Origin: Tetraselmis striata
Lineage: Eukaryota; Chlorophyta; Chlorodendrophyceae; Chlorodendrales; Chlorodendraceae
Length of the DNA: 64,000 nt
NCBI GenBank assembly: GCA_006384855.1
Contig: VCJN01002818.1
Location: forward strand, 1-64,000
Direction of reading: 5' to 3'
Under the pieces are notes generated by a model. It was not told where the DNA came from. It worked only from the letters and a program-made list of their open reading frames with translations, and did not search any database. Positions 1 to 10,293 of this stretch are shown here, in pieces. Numbering within the stretch: position 1 is the first letter of the stretch; each line of letters opens with the position of its first letter. The position numbers and the translations under genes are program-made.

Positions 1-443
1 TTAAGTACCCCAAACCCCATAAAATGGTCCTCCGCCCACTGCGAGAAGTGGGCGAACATGGCATGCAGGTTATCGAACGAGTGTCACAGCGTACAACGTT
101 TCAGCGTACGCATGCGCGCGTACAGGGACTTGCTTACTTGGCATACCGGCGAATACTCGTCGCCTGTCATACGGGTATCAATTTTAGTACTTGCAGTACT
201 GCGTTGTATGTGTATGCCTGATGTCCAAGCGAGCACTCGAGCAGTCACCCATGGCGCAACGACCAACTGTCTGTCGCTCAGCTCTCGCACCTAGAACCAC
301 CGACAGACCTAGGGCCCGTACCAACGGCTAACTGCCGCCAACCACGGCGCCCGTGCAGACCAATAGCGCGTGGGAAGGCCTAGGGGCTAAGTCGGCTCGC
401 GCGCCCGCGGGATGCTTTAGCATCCTGTCGGCGCGCTGCCCGC

Positions 444-1171
444 CCACTCTTTGGCTTTCCAAACGTCTCATCCCACCCATCTTGTAACCACGCTACTACA
501 CCACAAACACCTCGACTCTGTGCACATCACACCTGCACGTGCCTCGTCTATTGCTGTCCATCAAGGGCAGTACAACCTGCTGTCGAGCTGCGAGTGATAT
601 CGCGCAGCAAGCAACGGTGGTGAGTCGCGGTTACGCCTGTGTTGTTTGCGTCGTGACGCCCGTCTTGCTTTTACCTCATGTGAACCCGTCGTACCGACTG
701 CCTGGACTTGTCGACCGACCGACCGACCGATTAGCGTACCGAACGTGCCTGATCAGCACTGGCTTGCTTGTTGCCATATGCGAGCAGTCGGTACTGCGCG
801 TCGTCGTCGTCGAGTCGTGTCGTGATACCGTACGCGTACGCATATGCGCGCGTGCGGGCACTCGTAGTCCATTCGCGAGAGGCATGTCGTGCGACACAGG
901 GTGAGGAGTGCTTGACGCATTTCGCGTCGATCGACCACACACACACACACACACACACACCTCTGTCACGCCGAGTAACCAAGCAACTCGCACGCGTGTG
1001 TAGTGCCAGCCAATAGGGCCGATGGCACTGTGAGACGTACTTCTACTGGAGTCATAGGAACCGAGGCCAAGAGTCAGCAAGTCTTAGACAGAGACTTAGA
1101 GGCCAGGACACGTACATAAGACCACATGCCTAAGAGTCTGTTAGGCGATCGTTTGGAAAGCCAAAGAGTGG
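444..1171. repeat. 22-bp perfect inverted repeat pair, 684 bp apart
   Basis: The sequence at 444-465 (beginning CCACTCTTTGGC and ending CCAAACG) is the exact reverse complement of 1150-1171. The 684-bp interval has no recognisable ORF. The arrangement could be the ends of a small non-autonomous DNA element or a hairpin-forming arm. No target-site duplication is obvious. Confidence 0.7.
935..960. repeat. (CA)n microsatellite
   Basis: About 13 CA dinucleotides in an otherwise unannotated region. Confidence 0.9.
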
Positions 1172-1543
1172 CTTTTCCTAAGTGGTCTTAGTCCTGAACG
1201 CCCACATCCCAATACCCCCACTTAGACGCTGACCTCGAGGTTGTTCAGGGGACGCCCTCACCTCCTGCAATCAGCCACGTCTTCACAAGTGGAGGGAGCA
1301 AGTCATCACAGTGCAACGTTCATCGGCGCCGATTTTCTGCGCTATTGTTGGCAAGGCACTGTGCAAGGCGCGCGTAGGAGGCATCGCCTACACCTACAAC
1401 GCGTGCAACGAGCTGAGAGGAGCCGCGTGTGGTGGTTACCTCAGCCTGGAGCGCGTTCGTCGGCAACCGCTTCATAAACCTGTTCAGTCCAAACTTCTGC
1501 GCGCCAATTGGGGGGGGGGGGGGGCGGTCACTGAGCAAGGCGC

Positions 1544-3397
1544 ATGTCAGAGGGAGAGAGCCCGCGCCAACTCAGACGACGCTTCACGAGGAGTACCGGA
1601 GCACCTGTGGCAGCACCCTTATTGGAGCCGGAGCGCGTCTTGCGTCAAGCGCTCCGTGACGCCATGGCGCAGCGCGGTGGAGACCCCAGCGCCGTAGGAT
1701 CTGGAACACCATCAAGACGACGACCACCTGGAAGTCAGCACTACACGCCCAATCAGATCATGGGTGACCTGAGTGCAGCGGAGGAGCGCATCTACGAGGA
1801 GCGAGAAGACGCGCGGACAATCGCCGGTGGTCTACGCAAGGAGACAACACCACGCCATGAGCGCTTCGACGGCGCTACCTCAATATGGACGGAGTGGTTC
1901 AGTTCATTCAACGCCAACGTCTTGGTGCCATACGCGCTTACCAAGGCGCCACCAACATCAGCCCCGAGGGCTGACGGAGCTGGTTCATCGGAGGGCGAGA
2001 GCACCGGACCGGAGTGGGTGTTCAGCCCAGCAGACTCCCTTCAGCTTCTTCAAAAGTATGTCGAGATCAACGCCGTCACCAGGCCCATCATCGATCAATG
2101 GCAGAAGGACACTCTACGCGATCAACAACGAACTCTCCGCTTCGACCCTGCATCCGGACGCATTAGAGTGCCATCGCGCGAGGATGCGGACGCCTTTCAC
2201 GAGTTCCGCTATCGACGCTACGTGGAGCTCTTTGAGACCAAGTTCAATGAGGCGCCGAAGATGCGCACTAGGTACGACGCCTACACCCGTGAGGGCTTCC
2301 GCGAGACCCCTGCCGGCTTGGCGATGACTCTTCGCGAGCTCAAGGCGCATCTACCAGACCTCACGTGGGACAAGGTCAACCAGAAAGCGTTCGACGTCAT
2401 GACCTCTGTGTGGCGCTCTATTCCGGCGCTCAAGCAGTCCCTCGACGCTGGCTTCCACCAGCTCAAGGACATCGCTGTTCTACGTCAGTCTCATGAGGAC
2501 CGCTTGGACGAGCTAGCTGCGGAGGTGGAGCGCTATGAGGACATCGTGAGGAAGGATGAGATTCGAATGGCGGAGGCCTTGACGGCTGCCCAACACTTCG
2601 CAGAACTGACTAGAGCATCGGCGCCGGCAGCTGGTGGAGGACGGCAGCACGGCACCAGCACTCAAGAACCGGTCATCACATGGACCATGGTCAACGGACG
2701 TCGTGTGCGAGCGCAGCTTGTCGTCGTGAAGGACACCCACCAGATCCGCCCGTTGTGCGAGGCATGCACAAAGGCGCGTGGACGTGACATCTTTCACGGA
2801 GCCAACTACCGAGAGTGTGCCAACAAGTTCGGCTCAACCATGTATGTCAACGACGCCGCTGTTGGCCGTGGCGGCCGTGGAGGCGGCCGAGGCGCAGGCC
2901 GAGGCGGCCGTGGTGGTCATGGCGGTGGACGCGGCGATGGAGGCGCACCCGGAGGCGGACGAGGACCGTGCTGGAACGCTGGGTGCGATGGCGCTCATAA
3001 CTTTACTGAGTGCGACAAGCCAATCACTGACCCTACGCTCATCGCACGACTGAAGCGCAACCAGCGCCGCCTTGCCTATGGACAGCAACGCGGATGGGCT
3101 ATGGACGTGGAGACCGGACTGTCCAAGCTCGAGATGGACTTGGCGAGGAAAGCCGGACACATGCTCACTGGGCGACACGACGCCCATGTTGACGGAGCGG
3201 CGACATCATCAACAATGGCAGACCTGGAGGCCATGTTCTCTCGCATCCTCGAGAAGTCTCAAGCTGCCCATGGTGCTACGGGTGCCATGCGCTTGGCCGT
3301 GGAGGTGCCAGACCCCTTTCTGGATTGCGTTGACACCGACGATCACGCACGGCACTTTGCTACGTGGAGCGTCGTGTGTGGAGCTGCCCGTGCGTGA
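1544..3397 (+). CDS. gag: Gag-like nucleocapsid protein (617 aa frame)
   Basis: The open frame starts at an ATG a few bases after a 15-G run and ends at TGA 3395-3397. The N-terminal two thirds is charged and helical, as expected of a capsid region. Around residues 405-425 lies a Cys-X2-Cys ... His ... Cys cluster, then a Gly/Arg-rich stretch (about residues 445-475, RGG type), then a zinc-knuckle-like C-X4-C-X3-H-X4-C starting with CWNAGC. The usual retroviral knuckle is C-X2-C-X4-H-X4-C, so the spacing is atypical. In Ty3 elements such proteins package the element RNA in a cytoplasmic particle. The homologous reading continues in the +3 frame after about 3380, so either a frameshift or an indel lies there. 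Confidence 0.75.
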   Translation: MSEGESPRQLRRRFTRSTGAPVAAPLLEPERVLRQALRDAMAQRGGDPSAVGSGTPSRRRPPGSQHYTPNQIMGDLSAAEERIYEEREDARTIAGGLRKETTPRHERFDGATSIWTEWFSSFNANVLVPYALTKAPPTSAPRADGAGSSEGESTGPEWVFSPADSLQLLQKYVEINAVTRPIIDQWQKDTLRDQQRTLRFDPASGRIRVPSREDADAFHEFRYRRYVELFETKFNEAPKMRTRYDAYTREGFRETPAGLAMTLRELKAHLPDLTWDKVNQKAFDVMTSVWRSIPALKQSLDAGFHQLKDIAVLRQSHEDRLDELAAEVERYEDIVRKDEIRMAEALTAAQHFAELTRASAPAAGGGRQHGTSTQEPVITWTMVNGRRVRAQLVVVKDTHQIRPLCEACTKARGRDIFHGANYRECANKFGSTMYVNDAAVGRGGRGGGRGAGRGGRGGHGGGRGDGGAPGGGRGPCWNAGCDGAHNFTECDKPITDPTLIARLKRNQRRLAYGQQRGWAMDVETGLSKLEMDLARKAGHMLTGRHDAHVDGAATSSTMADLEAMFSRILEKSQAAHGATGAMRLAVEVPDPFLDCVDTDDHARHFATWSVVCGAARA

Positions 3398-4217
3398 GCT
3401 GCGTGAAGTCTTCTTTGGAGCTCCAGGTCGTGCGCAACCTGTGGGGGCTGACTGGACGCCGGAGTCGACTGTGCCAAGACCGCGTGGACGCCCGGCAGTG
3501 CTGCCTCCAGGATCGGCGCGGAACCCTGAACTTCGCATGCGCCAACCCGGATGGGACGCCCAACGCGAGCAACTCACCAAGCAGCGGCCCCAAGGTTTTG
3601 AGCCGGCAGTCGAGCAGGAGGCTCCTGCGTCCTACGAAGGCCGCCGTGGAGGAGGAGCGATCACCTCGGACATGTTGGACATCCGCAATCAGCAGCTCCT
3701 GCAGCACCTGCGCACAGCGCTACAGCACGCCAAGTTCCCTGGTCTACCCGTTGCTGTAGTATCGGACATGACACCCGAGCATGCTGCAAGGTGGTTGGAG
3801 GCACGCAACACTGCACTGCGTGGAGGACTTGAAACTCGTGACCACATGGCCGTAGCATGGGAGACGGTGCTTCAGCAAGCCGTCCGACGCTTCGAGGCGA
3901 CAGCGCGGCTCACCTGGGTTGACTACACGCACCTCGACTTGACGCGCGTCTTTGCCGCAGCCGTGCAGAGCGTCTATGGTCTGTCTCTCCCACGCGTCAG
4001 TGTCCCGCCACTGTCCTCGCCATCAGCGGAGCCCCAAGCCAACATTCATCCAGTGGACGTGGTGCAACATGGCGTCAAGCCCATGGAGTCTAGGCGACCG
4101 CTGTCAGCGACATCTTCGGAACTTCAGCAACTGCGAGAGGTGCAGCGCAGCGCATACCCTGACTACAGTACCCGGAGTATGACCGCCACAGTGCTTTCTA
4201 CGTGGACTGCAAGTTGA
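3381..4217 (+). CDS. Gag-protease linker region in shifted frame
   Basis: This frame (+3) is open from 3072 but only becomes protein-like from about 3381, where LPVRELREVFF begins. It runs to TGA 4215-4217 and overlaps the protease frame (open from 4163). It carries a conserved-looking helical segment (about 3660-4000) containing TPEHAARWLEARN. No catalytic motif is seen. It appears to be the carboxyl part of Gag or a spacer between Gag and protease. A -1 shift within 4163-4217 would join it to the protease frame. Confidence 0.55.
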   Translation, partial: ELPVRELREVFFGAPGRAQPVGADWTPESTVPRPRGRPAVLPPGSARNPELRMRQPGWDAQREQLTKQRPQGFEPAVEQEAPASYEGRRGGGAITSDMLDIRNQQLLQHLRTALQHAKFPGLPVAVVSDMTPEHAARWLEARNTALRGGLETRDHMAVAWETVLQQAVRRFEATARLTWVDYTHLDLTRVFAAAVQSVYGLSLPRVSVPPLSSPSAEPQANIHPVDVVQHGVKPMESRRPLSATSSELQQLREVQRSAYPDYSTRSMTATVLSTWTAS

Positions 4218-6265
4218 CAGTCATCGTCATCGGCGGCGTGAGCATCCGGATGGCCTTGTTAGACACCGGCTGCGACTACAGCGGTGTGCACCGGCGCCTG
4301 GTGGATTGCATGAAGCCGGGCGAGGCAGCCGCCACGCTGCAATCCATGTCCATGCAAGGCATTGGCGGCAAGATGGAGATGCAGCGCCTTGTGGGGCGCA
4401 TCTCCTACGTGATCAACCCGGACACTGATTGGGAGCGCAAGTTTGAGTGGCCATCGTTCGCCATTCTTGAAGGCGATCATCTTCCAGATGTCATCTTGTG
4501 CACATCCGTCATGGCACACCTTGGCATGGTCATCGATGTAGGGGGGCATACTGCCTCATACCGCCCAGATCCCCACGATCGCAGCCGCCACGTCGATGTG
4601 CCGCTGAAGCATCACAACATGCCCAAGCTCCAAGTCCCGCGCAGGCTACCGCACGCAACGCTGGCCGTGTTGGCATCGGACGGCCCATCTCCCGGACTGC
4701 CGTCAGGAGTTGGGGGGGGGGGGGGGGGGGGGGAGGAGCCCGATGCCGCAGCCAACCTGACTTCTTCATTCTCCTTCAACAGCCGGATCGAGCTGCAACC
4801 GGACAACGTGAGCACCGACGCTGCAGTGCAGCAGGAGCAGCAGGACGACGACGCTGAGCTACCGGAGCTTGTAGCCGACTCAGATGACGAGGAGGACTTT
4901 GTACCCTGTTGGGTAGAGGAAGTGCCCGACCATGTTGCCAACGTCATTGCGTCATGCTTCACCCTGCGCGCCAGTCCCATGGACGCCGACTCTGATAGCG
5001 ATGAGGAGCTGCCGGGCCTGGTGGAGGACTCCAGCGATGATGACGATGTCTACGAGGAGCTGCCGGACCTGATGGAGGACTCCAACGATGATGACGATGT
5101 CTATGTGGAGCTCACCATCATGACACAGATGGAGCCGGAGGTCGAAACAACGCTTGATAGCGAACCACTGGCCGCGGGCGCGTGTTATGCCCTGCGCGCG
5201 GAGGGCCCCGGCGCCGACAATCTGCAGGAGCAGGACTGCCCATCAGACGATGAGGAGCTGGAGGATGGCACTGCAATGCCATCGAGGGAACATGAGGACG
5301 AGATACCGGGCTGGAGGGAGCTCCGGACGCAGCGTCAAGCTGCCGGACGGCTGCACTTGAGCGGCCACACACTGGAGCGTTTGGCGCTCGTGCGCGCCGT
5401 GCCGCATTCGACGCCGGAGCTGACCTACATCATCGACCTCGACCGGACCGGAGGCAAGGAGGGACGCGCCAAGCAAGGGCTCTTCTTGTTCGCTGGCATG
5501 CTGTCGGTGTTGTTCACCAACCTCGTCGACGGGTACCACTATGAGCTGATACAGATCGTGGATCGTATGCTCCGGAGCGTGGCTCATCGGCAGCGCCTGC
5601 TGCGACAGCTTGAGTGGATGCATCAGCGGTGGCCCGTGCAACTGCCTCGCAATGCGTTCGAGAAGTGCTTCGCTCTTAGCGACGAGTTGGAGCATGACGT
5701 GGAGCACATCACAGCACCAGCCATCCTGAGGCACCTGCCGGAGCTGGACGAGCTACGCGCTGAGCCGCTCTGCCAAGACGTGTCATCGATGGGCACTCAG
5801 CATGGACTACGTGGTGCGCGTACTGGAGTGATAGTCCCGTTGGCAGAGGCGATGAGCGAGCTCAACTGCATGTTGGCCAAGGCACGAGGCGTCAAGGAGT
5901 ATTGGGCTGCTCCCGCGCAGTATGGATACGTTATCGAGAACGTGATACCGGCCGCGCCGAGCCGGCGCAGCCCTGAGGTGCAGGAGTTCATCGACTTCAT
6001 GGCCCGTGTCTTTGGCGAGCCCAACGCGCATCATGCCCACAAATGCGGAGACCTCACGCCTCTCTTCGCTCTGCTTTGTGGTGGACCAACACCTTCACTC
6101 AGCACTACTAACAGGCTGTGCAACACGAGTTTGAGCGGCCGCCGCGCGAGACCTACGCGCAGATTGTGGAGCATTGCAGCGGTGGGCTGCTTCGCGCTCA
6201 AGTGGCAACGCCCACACGCCCAGGCACAATGCTGGGGGGGCTCAACGTTGCCGGTCGGCGCATGA
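4163..6265 (+). CDS. Retrotransposon aspartic protease with long acidic spacer
   Basis: The frame is open from 4163 and has no ATG at its head, so it was probably made as a fusion by frameshift. The protease core has MALLDTGCDYSGV (DTG catalytic triad at about 4256-4290) and a flap-like region after it. A 22-G homopolymer at 4712-4733 is read in frame as seven glycines. Downstream is an acidic region with a 17-residue tandem duplication (5003-5053 and 5054-5104, EELPGLVEDSS and EELPDLMEDSN types). The protein-like frame is lost before the TGA at 6263-6265: the homologous reading moves to the +1 frame somewhere between about 6035 and 6105. Confidence 0.75.
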   Translation, partial: LQYPEYDRHSAFYVDCKLTVIVIGGVSIRMALLDTGCDYSGVHRRLVDCMKPGEAAATLQSMSMQGIGGKMEMQRLVGRISYVINPDTDWERKFEWPSFAILEGDHLPDVILCTSVMAHLGMVIDVGGHTASYRPDPHDRSRHVDVPLKHHNMPKLQVPRRLPHATLAVLASDGPSPGLPSGVGGGGGGGEEPDAAANLTSSFSFNSRIELQPDNVSTDAAVQQEQQDDDAELPELVADSDDEEDFVPCWVEEVPDHVANVIASCFTLRASPMDADSDSDEELPGLVEDSSDDDDVYEELPDLMEDSNDDDDVYVELTIMTQMEPEVETTLDSEPLAAGACYALRAEGPGADNLQEQDCPSDDEELEDGTAMPSREHEDEIPGWRELRTQRQAAGRLHLSGHTLERLALVRAVPHSTPELTYIIDLDRTGGKEGRAKQGLFLFAGMLSVLFTNLVDGYHYELIQIVDRMLRSVAHRQRLLRQLEWMHQRWPVQLPRNAFEKCFALSDELEHDVEHITAPAILRHLPELDELRAEPLCQDVSSMGTQHGLRGARTGVIVPLAEAMSELNCMLAKARGVKEYWAAPAQYGYVIENVIPAAPSRRSPEVQEFIDFMARVFGEPNAHHAHKCGDLTPLFALLCGGPTPSLSTTNRLCNTSLSGRRARPTRRLWSIAAVGCFALKWQRPHAQAQCWGGSTLPVGA

Positions 6266-6759
6266 TTTATGCGCCCAAGTCAGTCAGCACGCCCAACACG
6301 CGGACGCAGCGCCTCCGACCTGGGGGGGCGCCCGGCTCAGGAATGGTGGAGGTTGTCGGCATTGACCCGCCGCAGTACCGTCCGTCATCAGCCGTCATGC
6401 GTGAGGCGTGCCTTCTCGACAGAGACTATGCTAGCTTCTACACCCGGCAGGAGCTAGGCTTTTCTGAGGAGGAGATGGTGATTGCCATCGGAAATGTTTG
6501 TGCGCCGACATCGGTGTCGGTCATGAACCGGTGTGCTGTCGCCTACGCGCATGAGCGCAGACATCAACATATGCTGCAAGCTGTTTGTGCAGCAACGATT
6601 GAGGAGGACGCCCCTGCCGGCGCAGCAGTTGAAGATCATTTGGTCAACACGCAAGAGCTGCGCGCCGCACAGCACGAGCTCCGCCGCTCAACGGCTGCCG
6701 CCGTCACGTCCATCCAGTTACGTGCGAGTACATCCGGCGTTATTGCCGGCGGGCGATAA
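6061..6759 (+). pseudogene. Continuation of protease-pol polyprotein, broken by TAA
   Basis: The +1 frame reads as protein from about 6076 but meets TAA at 6109-6111 (context HY-stop-QAVQHEF). It then stays open to TAA 6757-6759. It includes an ETYAQIVEHCSGG stretch and ends with a helical region rich in Glu, Arg and Ala. It has no recognised domain and is probably the spacer between protease and RT. It ends about 8.2 kb before the RT. Confidence 0.5.
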
Positions 6760-7333
6760 ATCCTTTTTGTCATCATTCTGGTAGTCGTACCAGCCCGGTG
6801 AAGCGTTACATGGCACTGACGTACAAGGTACAAGGTTGTCCGTGTAGTACCGGGTAGTACGCAATATATTTATTACGCCGGTACCGGGTATCTAGTACCC
6901 GGTACCCGGTACCCGGGCACGATGACGAGTGGTCCTGTGGATAACTACGACTATTAGTACATGGGAGCGCAAATCTCAGCCGTACTATTTGGCCAAAGTG
7001 GGGAATTTTGTGTACATTATAGCAAGTACTGCTGAACGGGCCTGCCAGCCGTCCGATCAAAGGTCATCAGATGGGCGGTTTGGCTGCCATGTTTTGCCAA
7101 AGAGTGCTCACGTTACATAAATATTCGCGAGGGGGAGGGCGGGGGCAGGCAGCGGTTTGCCGAAGAATGATTGAATTACAATATTCGCGACAGCTGCCAT
7201 CGGGGAATGTGGCCCGGGGGGGGGGGGGGGGGTGTGCGGGGGCGGGGGGACCACGCCCGCCCCGCCCCCCCCCGCCCCCCCTCGCCGCCAGCCGCTCCCG
7301 CCTGGGGGGGGGGGGGGGGTAAGGGGGCGGGGG

Positions 7334-7627
7334 CTACTGCTTGTTCTTGTTCTTGCGTGCCCGGGGGACCCTCCGCTTCGACGATCTCGCTGCCTCCGCC
7401 TCCGCCTCCGCCTCCGCCTCCGCCTCCGCCTCCGCCTCCGCCTCCGACTCCGCCTCCGACTCCGCGACCGTCAGTTTCTTACCTCGGCGTTTCTTCACTG
7501 GCCTCTTCCGCTTCCTGTCATCCGTCAGTGTCTTCACCACCCCGGGAGGCTGTGCCGTCGACGACGCCGCCATGAGCTTCCTTACCTTCGCGTCGGGACG
7601 CCCCCTGTGCCCAGACACCCACAACAA
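7334..7627 (-). CDS. Low-complexity basic/acidic ORF (97 codons), doubtful
   Basis: The minus-strand frame reads a basic patch (KRKRPVKKRRGKK), then a Glu-Ala repeat produced by the GCCTCC hexanucleotide array, then another basic tail. The patch looks like a nuclear-localisation signal. The repeat length is a multiple of three, so the frame may be open by chance. A further minus-strand frame at 7646-7830 (with THSWLTCAARRFVRERRKAHLN) may belong with it. No family is recognised. Confidence 0.25.
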   Translation of the reverse strand: MLWVSGHRGRPDAKVRKLMAASSTAQPPGVVKTLTDDRKRKRPVKKRRGKKLTVAESEAESEAEAEAEAEAEAEAEAEAARSSKRRVPRARKNKNKQ

Positions 7628-8356
7628 GCCACAATCGTTTCGCCTTTAAGCGGCTGAGGATGCGGCCTCCTCGGCCACCACGAGTTGCGCCGCTGGCACT
7701 GTGGAAGCCTTGGCGTTGAGGTGGGCCTTACGGCGCTCCCGGACGAACCTGCGCGCGGCACAAGTTAGCCACGAGTGGGTGCGTGCTAATGTGGAGGATG
7801 GAGTGTTTTGTTGCGCGCCCACCTTGTCACGCGTTTCCTCATGTCTTTCTCGTCCTCCTCGATGCCGGCGGCGCGGACACGCGAGACAACAAGGCTCGCC
7901 GCCCACTTTTGCCCGGGGGGGCGAGGTCGGCCATGGCGCTGTGAGCGGTGAAGGGGGGGGGGGGGGGGGGGGGGGCCGAGGTGGAGAAACTAACACCCAG
8001 TCGACGACCGCCTTCCGCAGCAGTCAACGACACATCGGAGGCGAGGAGCAGCGCGCCACTACTATTTATATGCACGTATTGTCAAGAGCTAGTCGGTGCG
8101 GCATTGTGTCGGTGTAATTTCGCAATGTTTATTGTTGAAGTAGCACGGCGTAATGGATACGGCGAGTGAATCCGGGATAATGTGTGCGACGAATGTGCGC
8201 GCGCAGCGTTGTGCGGCGGTGTGCGGCGGTGTGCACCGATGTTAATATAGTGTGAATATTATATCGGCCGTAGACGATCAGGTCTGGCAGCACCGCCCGT
8301 GCTTGTAAATAAGCGACGATGGATCTAGTCTCCCGCTAGTCTGTGCACCGCAAGTG

Positions 8357-9508
8357 CACTCCGCAAGCCTCGCCTCCATCCGCGTCGGAACCGGTAGTAA
8401 GTGTTGTTGTGTGCGCACATCGTGACAACATTACACGGTGGCAATTGCAATTATTAGCGGTGGATAATGTGAAGGCGTTTTCGAGATCGACAGAGAATGA
8501 GGCGGTGCTGGCGGAGTGCATTGGCGGTGCATAGAATAGCGTGTTGCTGGGGTTTTGGCTGCATCGGACGCCGTATTCCCACCCATCCGGCACGGAATGT
8601 CCGGTTTTCACACATTTGTGTGTTAATAAAGCAGTGTGAATATTACGCGTCTTTTACGCCGGGTGGATGGGCATCCGGCGTCCGATGCACCCCAATTATT
8701 TGCAGCACGCTACTCTACGCACCCCCAACGCACTCCGCAAGCCTCGCCTCCATCCGCGTCGGAACCGGTAGTAAGTGTTGTTGTGTGCGCACATCGTGAC
8801 AACATTACACGGTGGCAATTGCAATTAGCGGTGGATAATGTGAAGGCGTTTTCGAAATCGACAGAGAATGAGGCGGTGCTGGCGGAGTGCATTGGCGGTG
8901 CATAGAATAGCGTGTTGCTGGGGTTTTGGCTGCATCGGGCGCCGTATTCCCACCCATCCGGCACGGAATGTCCGGTTTTCACACATTTGTGTGTTAATAA
9001 AGTGTGAATATTACGCGTCTTTTACGCCGGGTGGGTGGGCATCCGGCGTCCGATGCACCCCAATTATTTGCAGCACGCTACTCTACGCACCCCCAACGCA
9101 CTCCGCAAGCCTCGCCTCCATCCGCGTCGGAACCGGTAGTAAGTGTTGTTGTGTGCGCACATCGTGACAACATTACACGGTGGCAATTGCAATTAGCGGT
9201 GGGTAATGTGAAGGCGTTTTCGAAATCGACAGAGAATGAGGCGGTGCTGGCGGAGTGCATTGGCGGTGCATAGAATAGCGTGTTGCTGGGGTTTTGGCTG
9301 CATCGGGCGCCGTATTCCCACCCATCCGGCACGGAATGTCCGGTTTTCACACATTTGCGTGTGAATATATATAGTGTGAATATTACGTACGCGTCTTTTA
9401 CGCTGGGTGGATGGGCATCCGGCGTCCGATGCACCCCGAATCTCACCAACACGCTACTCTACGCACCCCCAACGCACTCCGCCAGCCCCGCCTCTTTCCG
9501 CGCAGGTC
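8357..9508. repeat. Tandem array, three full ~370-bp units plus a partial fourth
   Basis: Units start at 8357, 8731, 9099 and 9475 with the same CACTCCGC opening, giving periods of 374, 368 and 376 bp. The fourth is only about 34 bp. Units differ by small indels (a 3-bp ATT near 8450 in unit 1; AAAGCAGTGTG versus AAAGTGTG near 8630) and few substitutions. Each contains a GTTAATAAAG stretch resembling a polyadenylation signal and an open minus-strand frame of 90 codons or more, kept across units by the near identity. It may be a satellite or an amplified TE fragment. Confidence 0.9.
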
Positions 9509-10293
9509 CTACGTTCCATTGTATGTATATACATACGTACATGTACTGCTCCGAAACCAGCCCAAACTTAATGAGTGCACAAGTGTAAATGGGGGGGGGG
9601 GGGGGGGGGGGGGATGTGGCGGCGGGGCATCCACTCACACATACCCCGGCGATGCATGACAGATATTACATGCCGTGGCGGGTCGGCGGGCCGACCCGGC
9701 GGGGGGGGGGGGGGGGGGGGCGTCTATTCAACTACACGTGCGACAGTGTCGTTTCGTGGAGCAGTATATGTGCCCGGCCTCATTTATACCGCCCCCTACC
9801 TGCGCTGCATGGTCTACCCCTACGAATTACTTAGCACAAACCGCCATTACTTAATAGGAACCTAGCACAGCCAGGCTTATACGCCCGCTTTCCCGATCAA
9901 CTTCTACGCACTTTCCGTCCCTCAACCGCCGGACATGGGGGTTAAGCCGCCAGCCTCGGCAGTTGCTTAGCCAGACTTGGCATCCCGTACCGTGTCCATG
10001 GCTTCGCAGCTCTGCCGCTGGCACACGCCGAGTCCGGCGCTTGCTGCCGCGGGGTTGCGCACGCATGCACGCACGGTAATACGCCGCCGACGCCGCCACG
10101 CTTACTTCCACCACCTTCGCCAGCCGCAGCTTCGCACGCCTTTCCGCCGACATACGAAACGCACGAATCCCCCCCCCCCCCCCCCCCCCCCCCCCCCGTC
10201 CCCGCGTCATGTATATTATATTCGAGGCGACTATGCGGGGCGCAGCACACGCCGCGGCGTGGGTCGGCGGAGCGACAGGCGGCGGGAGCCCTA

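Larger units (their letters stand above)
1..1543. other. No supported gene; leader region upstream of Ty3 gag
   Basis: No convincing coding region is seen here. The short open frames overlap one another on both strands and show no motif. The stretch holds a 22-bp inverted repeat (444-465 and 1150-1171), a CA microsatellite near 935-960 and a 15-G run at 1510-1524 just upstream of the gag ATG. A 5' LTR would be expected here, but I could not match any part of it to sequence downstream of the integrase, so no LTR is called. Confidence 0.5.
1544..6759 (+). mobile_element. Ty3/gypsy-type retrotransposon, gag-protease half (decayed)
   Basis: Successive overlapping frames on the plus strand encode Gag (with two Cys/His clusters and an RGG-rich stretch), a linker, an aspartic protease with a DTG triad, a long acidic spacer and a further ORF. 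No reverse transcriptase follows directly. The RT, RNase H and integrase of a same-strand element begin about 8 kb later at 14.9 kb. Frame changes near 3380 and 4190-4210, another between about 6035 and 6105, and an in-frame TAA at 6109 show that this copy is not simply intact. The frame changes near 3380 and 4200 could be programmed frameshifts; the later ones look like decay. Confidence 0.8.
6760..10293. other. Repeat-rich DNA with no supported gene
   Basis: This stretch holds GGTACC/CCCGG-type short tandem palindromes (6875-6920), several G-runs of 14-22 nt (7217, 7305, 7954, 9592, 9701 and nearby), a GCCTCC hexanucleotide array (7392-7460), a ~370-bp tandem array (8357-9508) and a C-run (10170-10197). 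It lies between the two halves of the Ty3 element. The many open frames are by-products of GC-rich simple sequence. Confidence 0.6.

Noticed and set aside
7071-7575. Gly- and Pro-rich ORFs across G- and C-runs
   Set aside because: Homopolymers lack stops in every frame, and no non-repetitive coding signal is present.
8357-9508. CRISPR-like array
   Set aside because: Units are ~370 bp and nearly identical throughout, without short repeats separating unique spacers; the context is eukaryotic.
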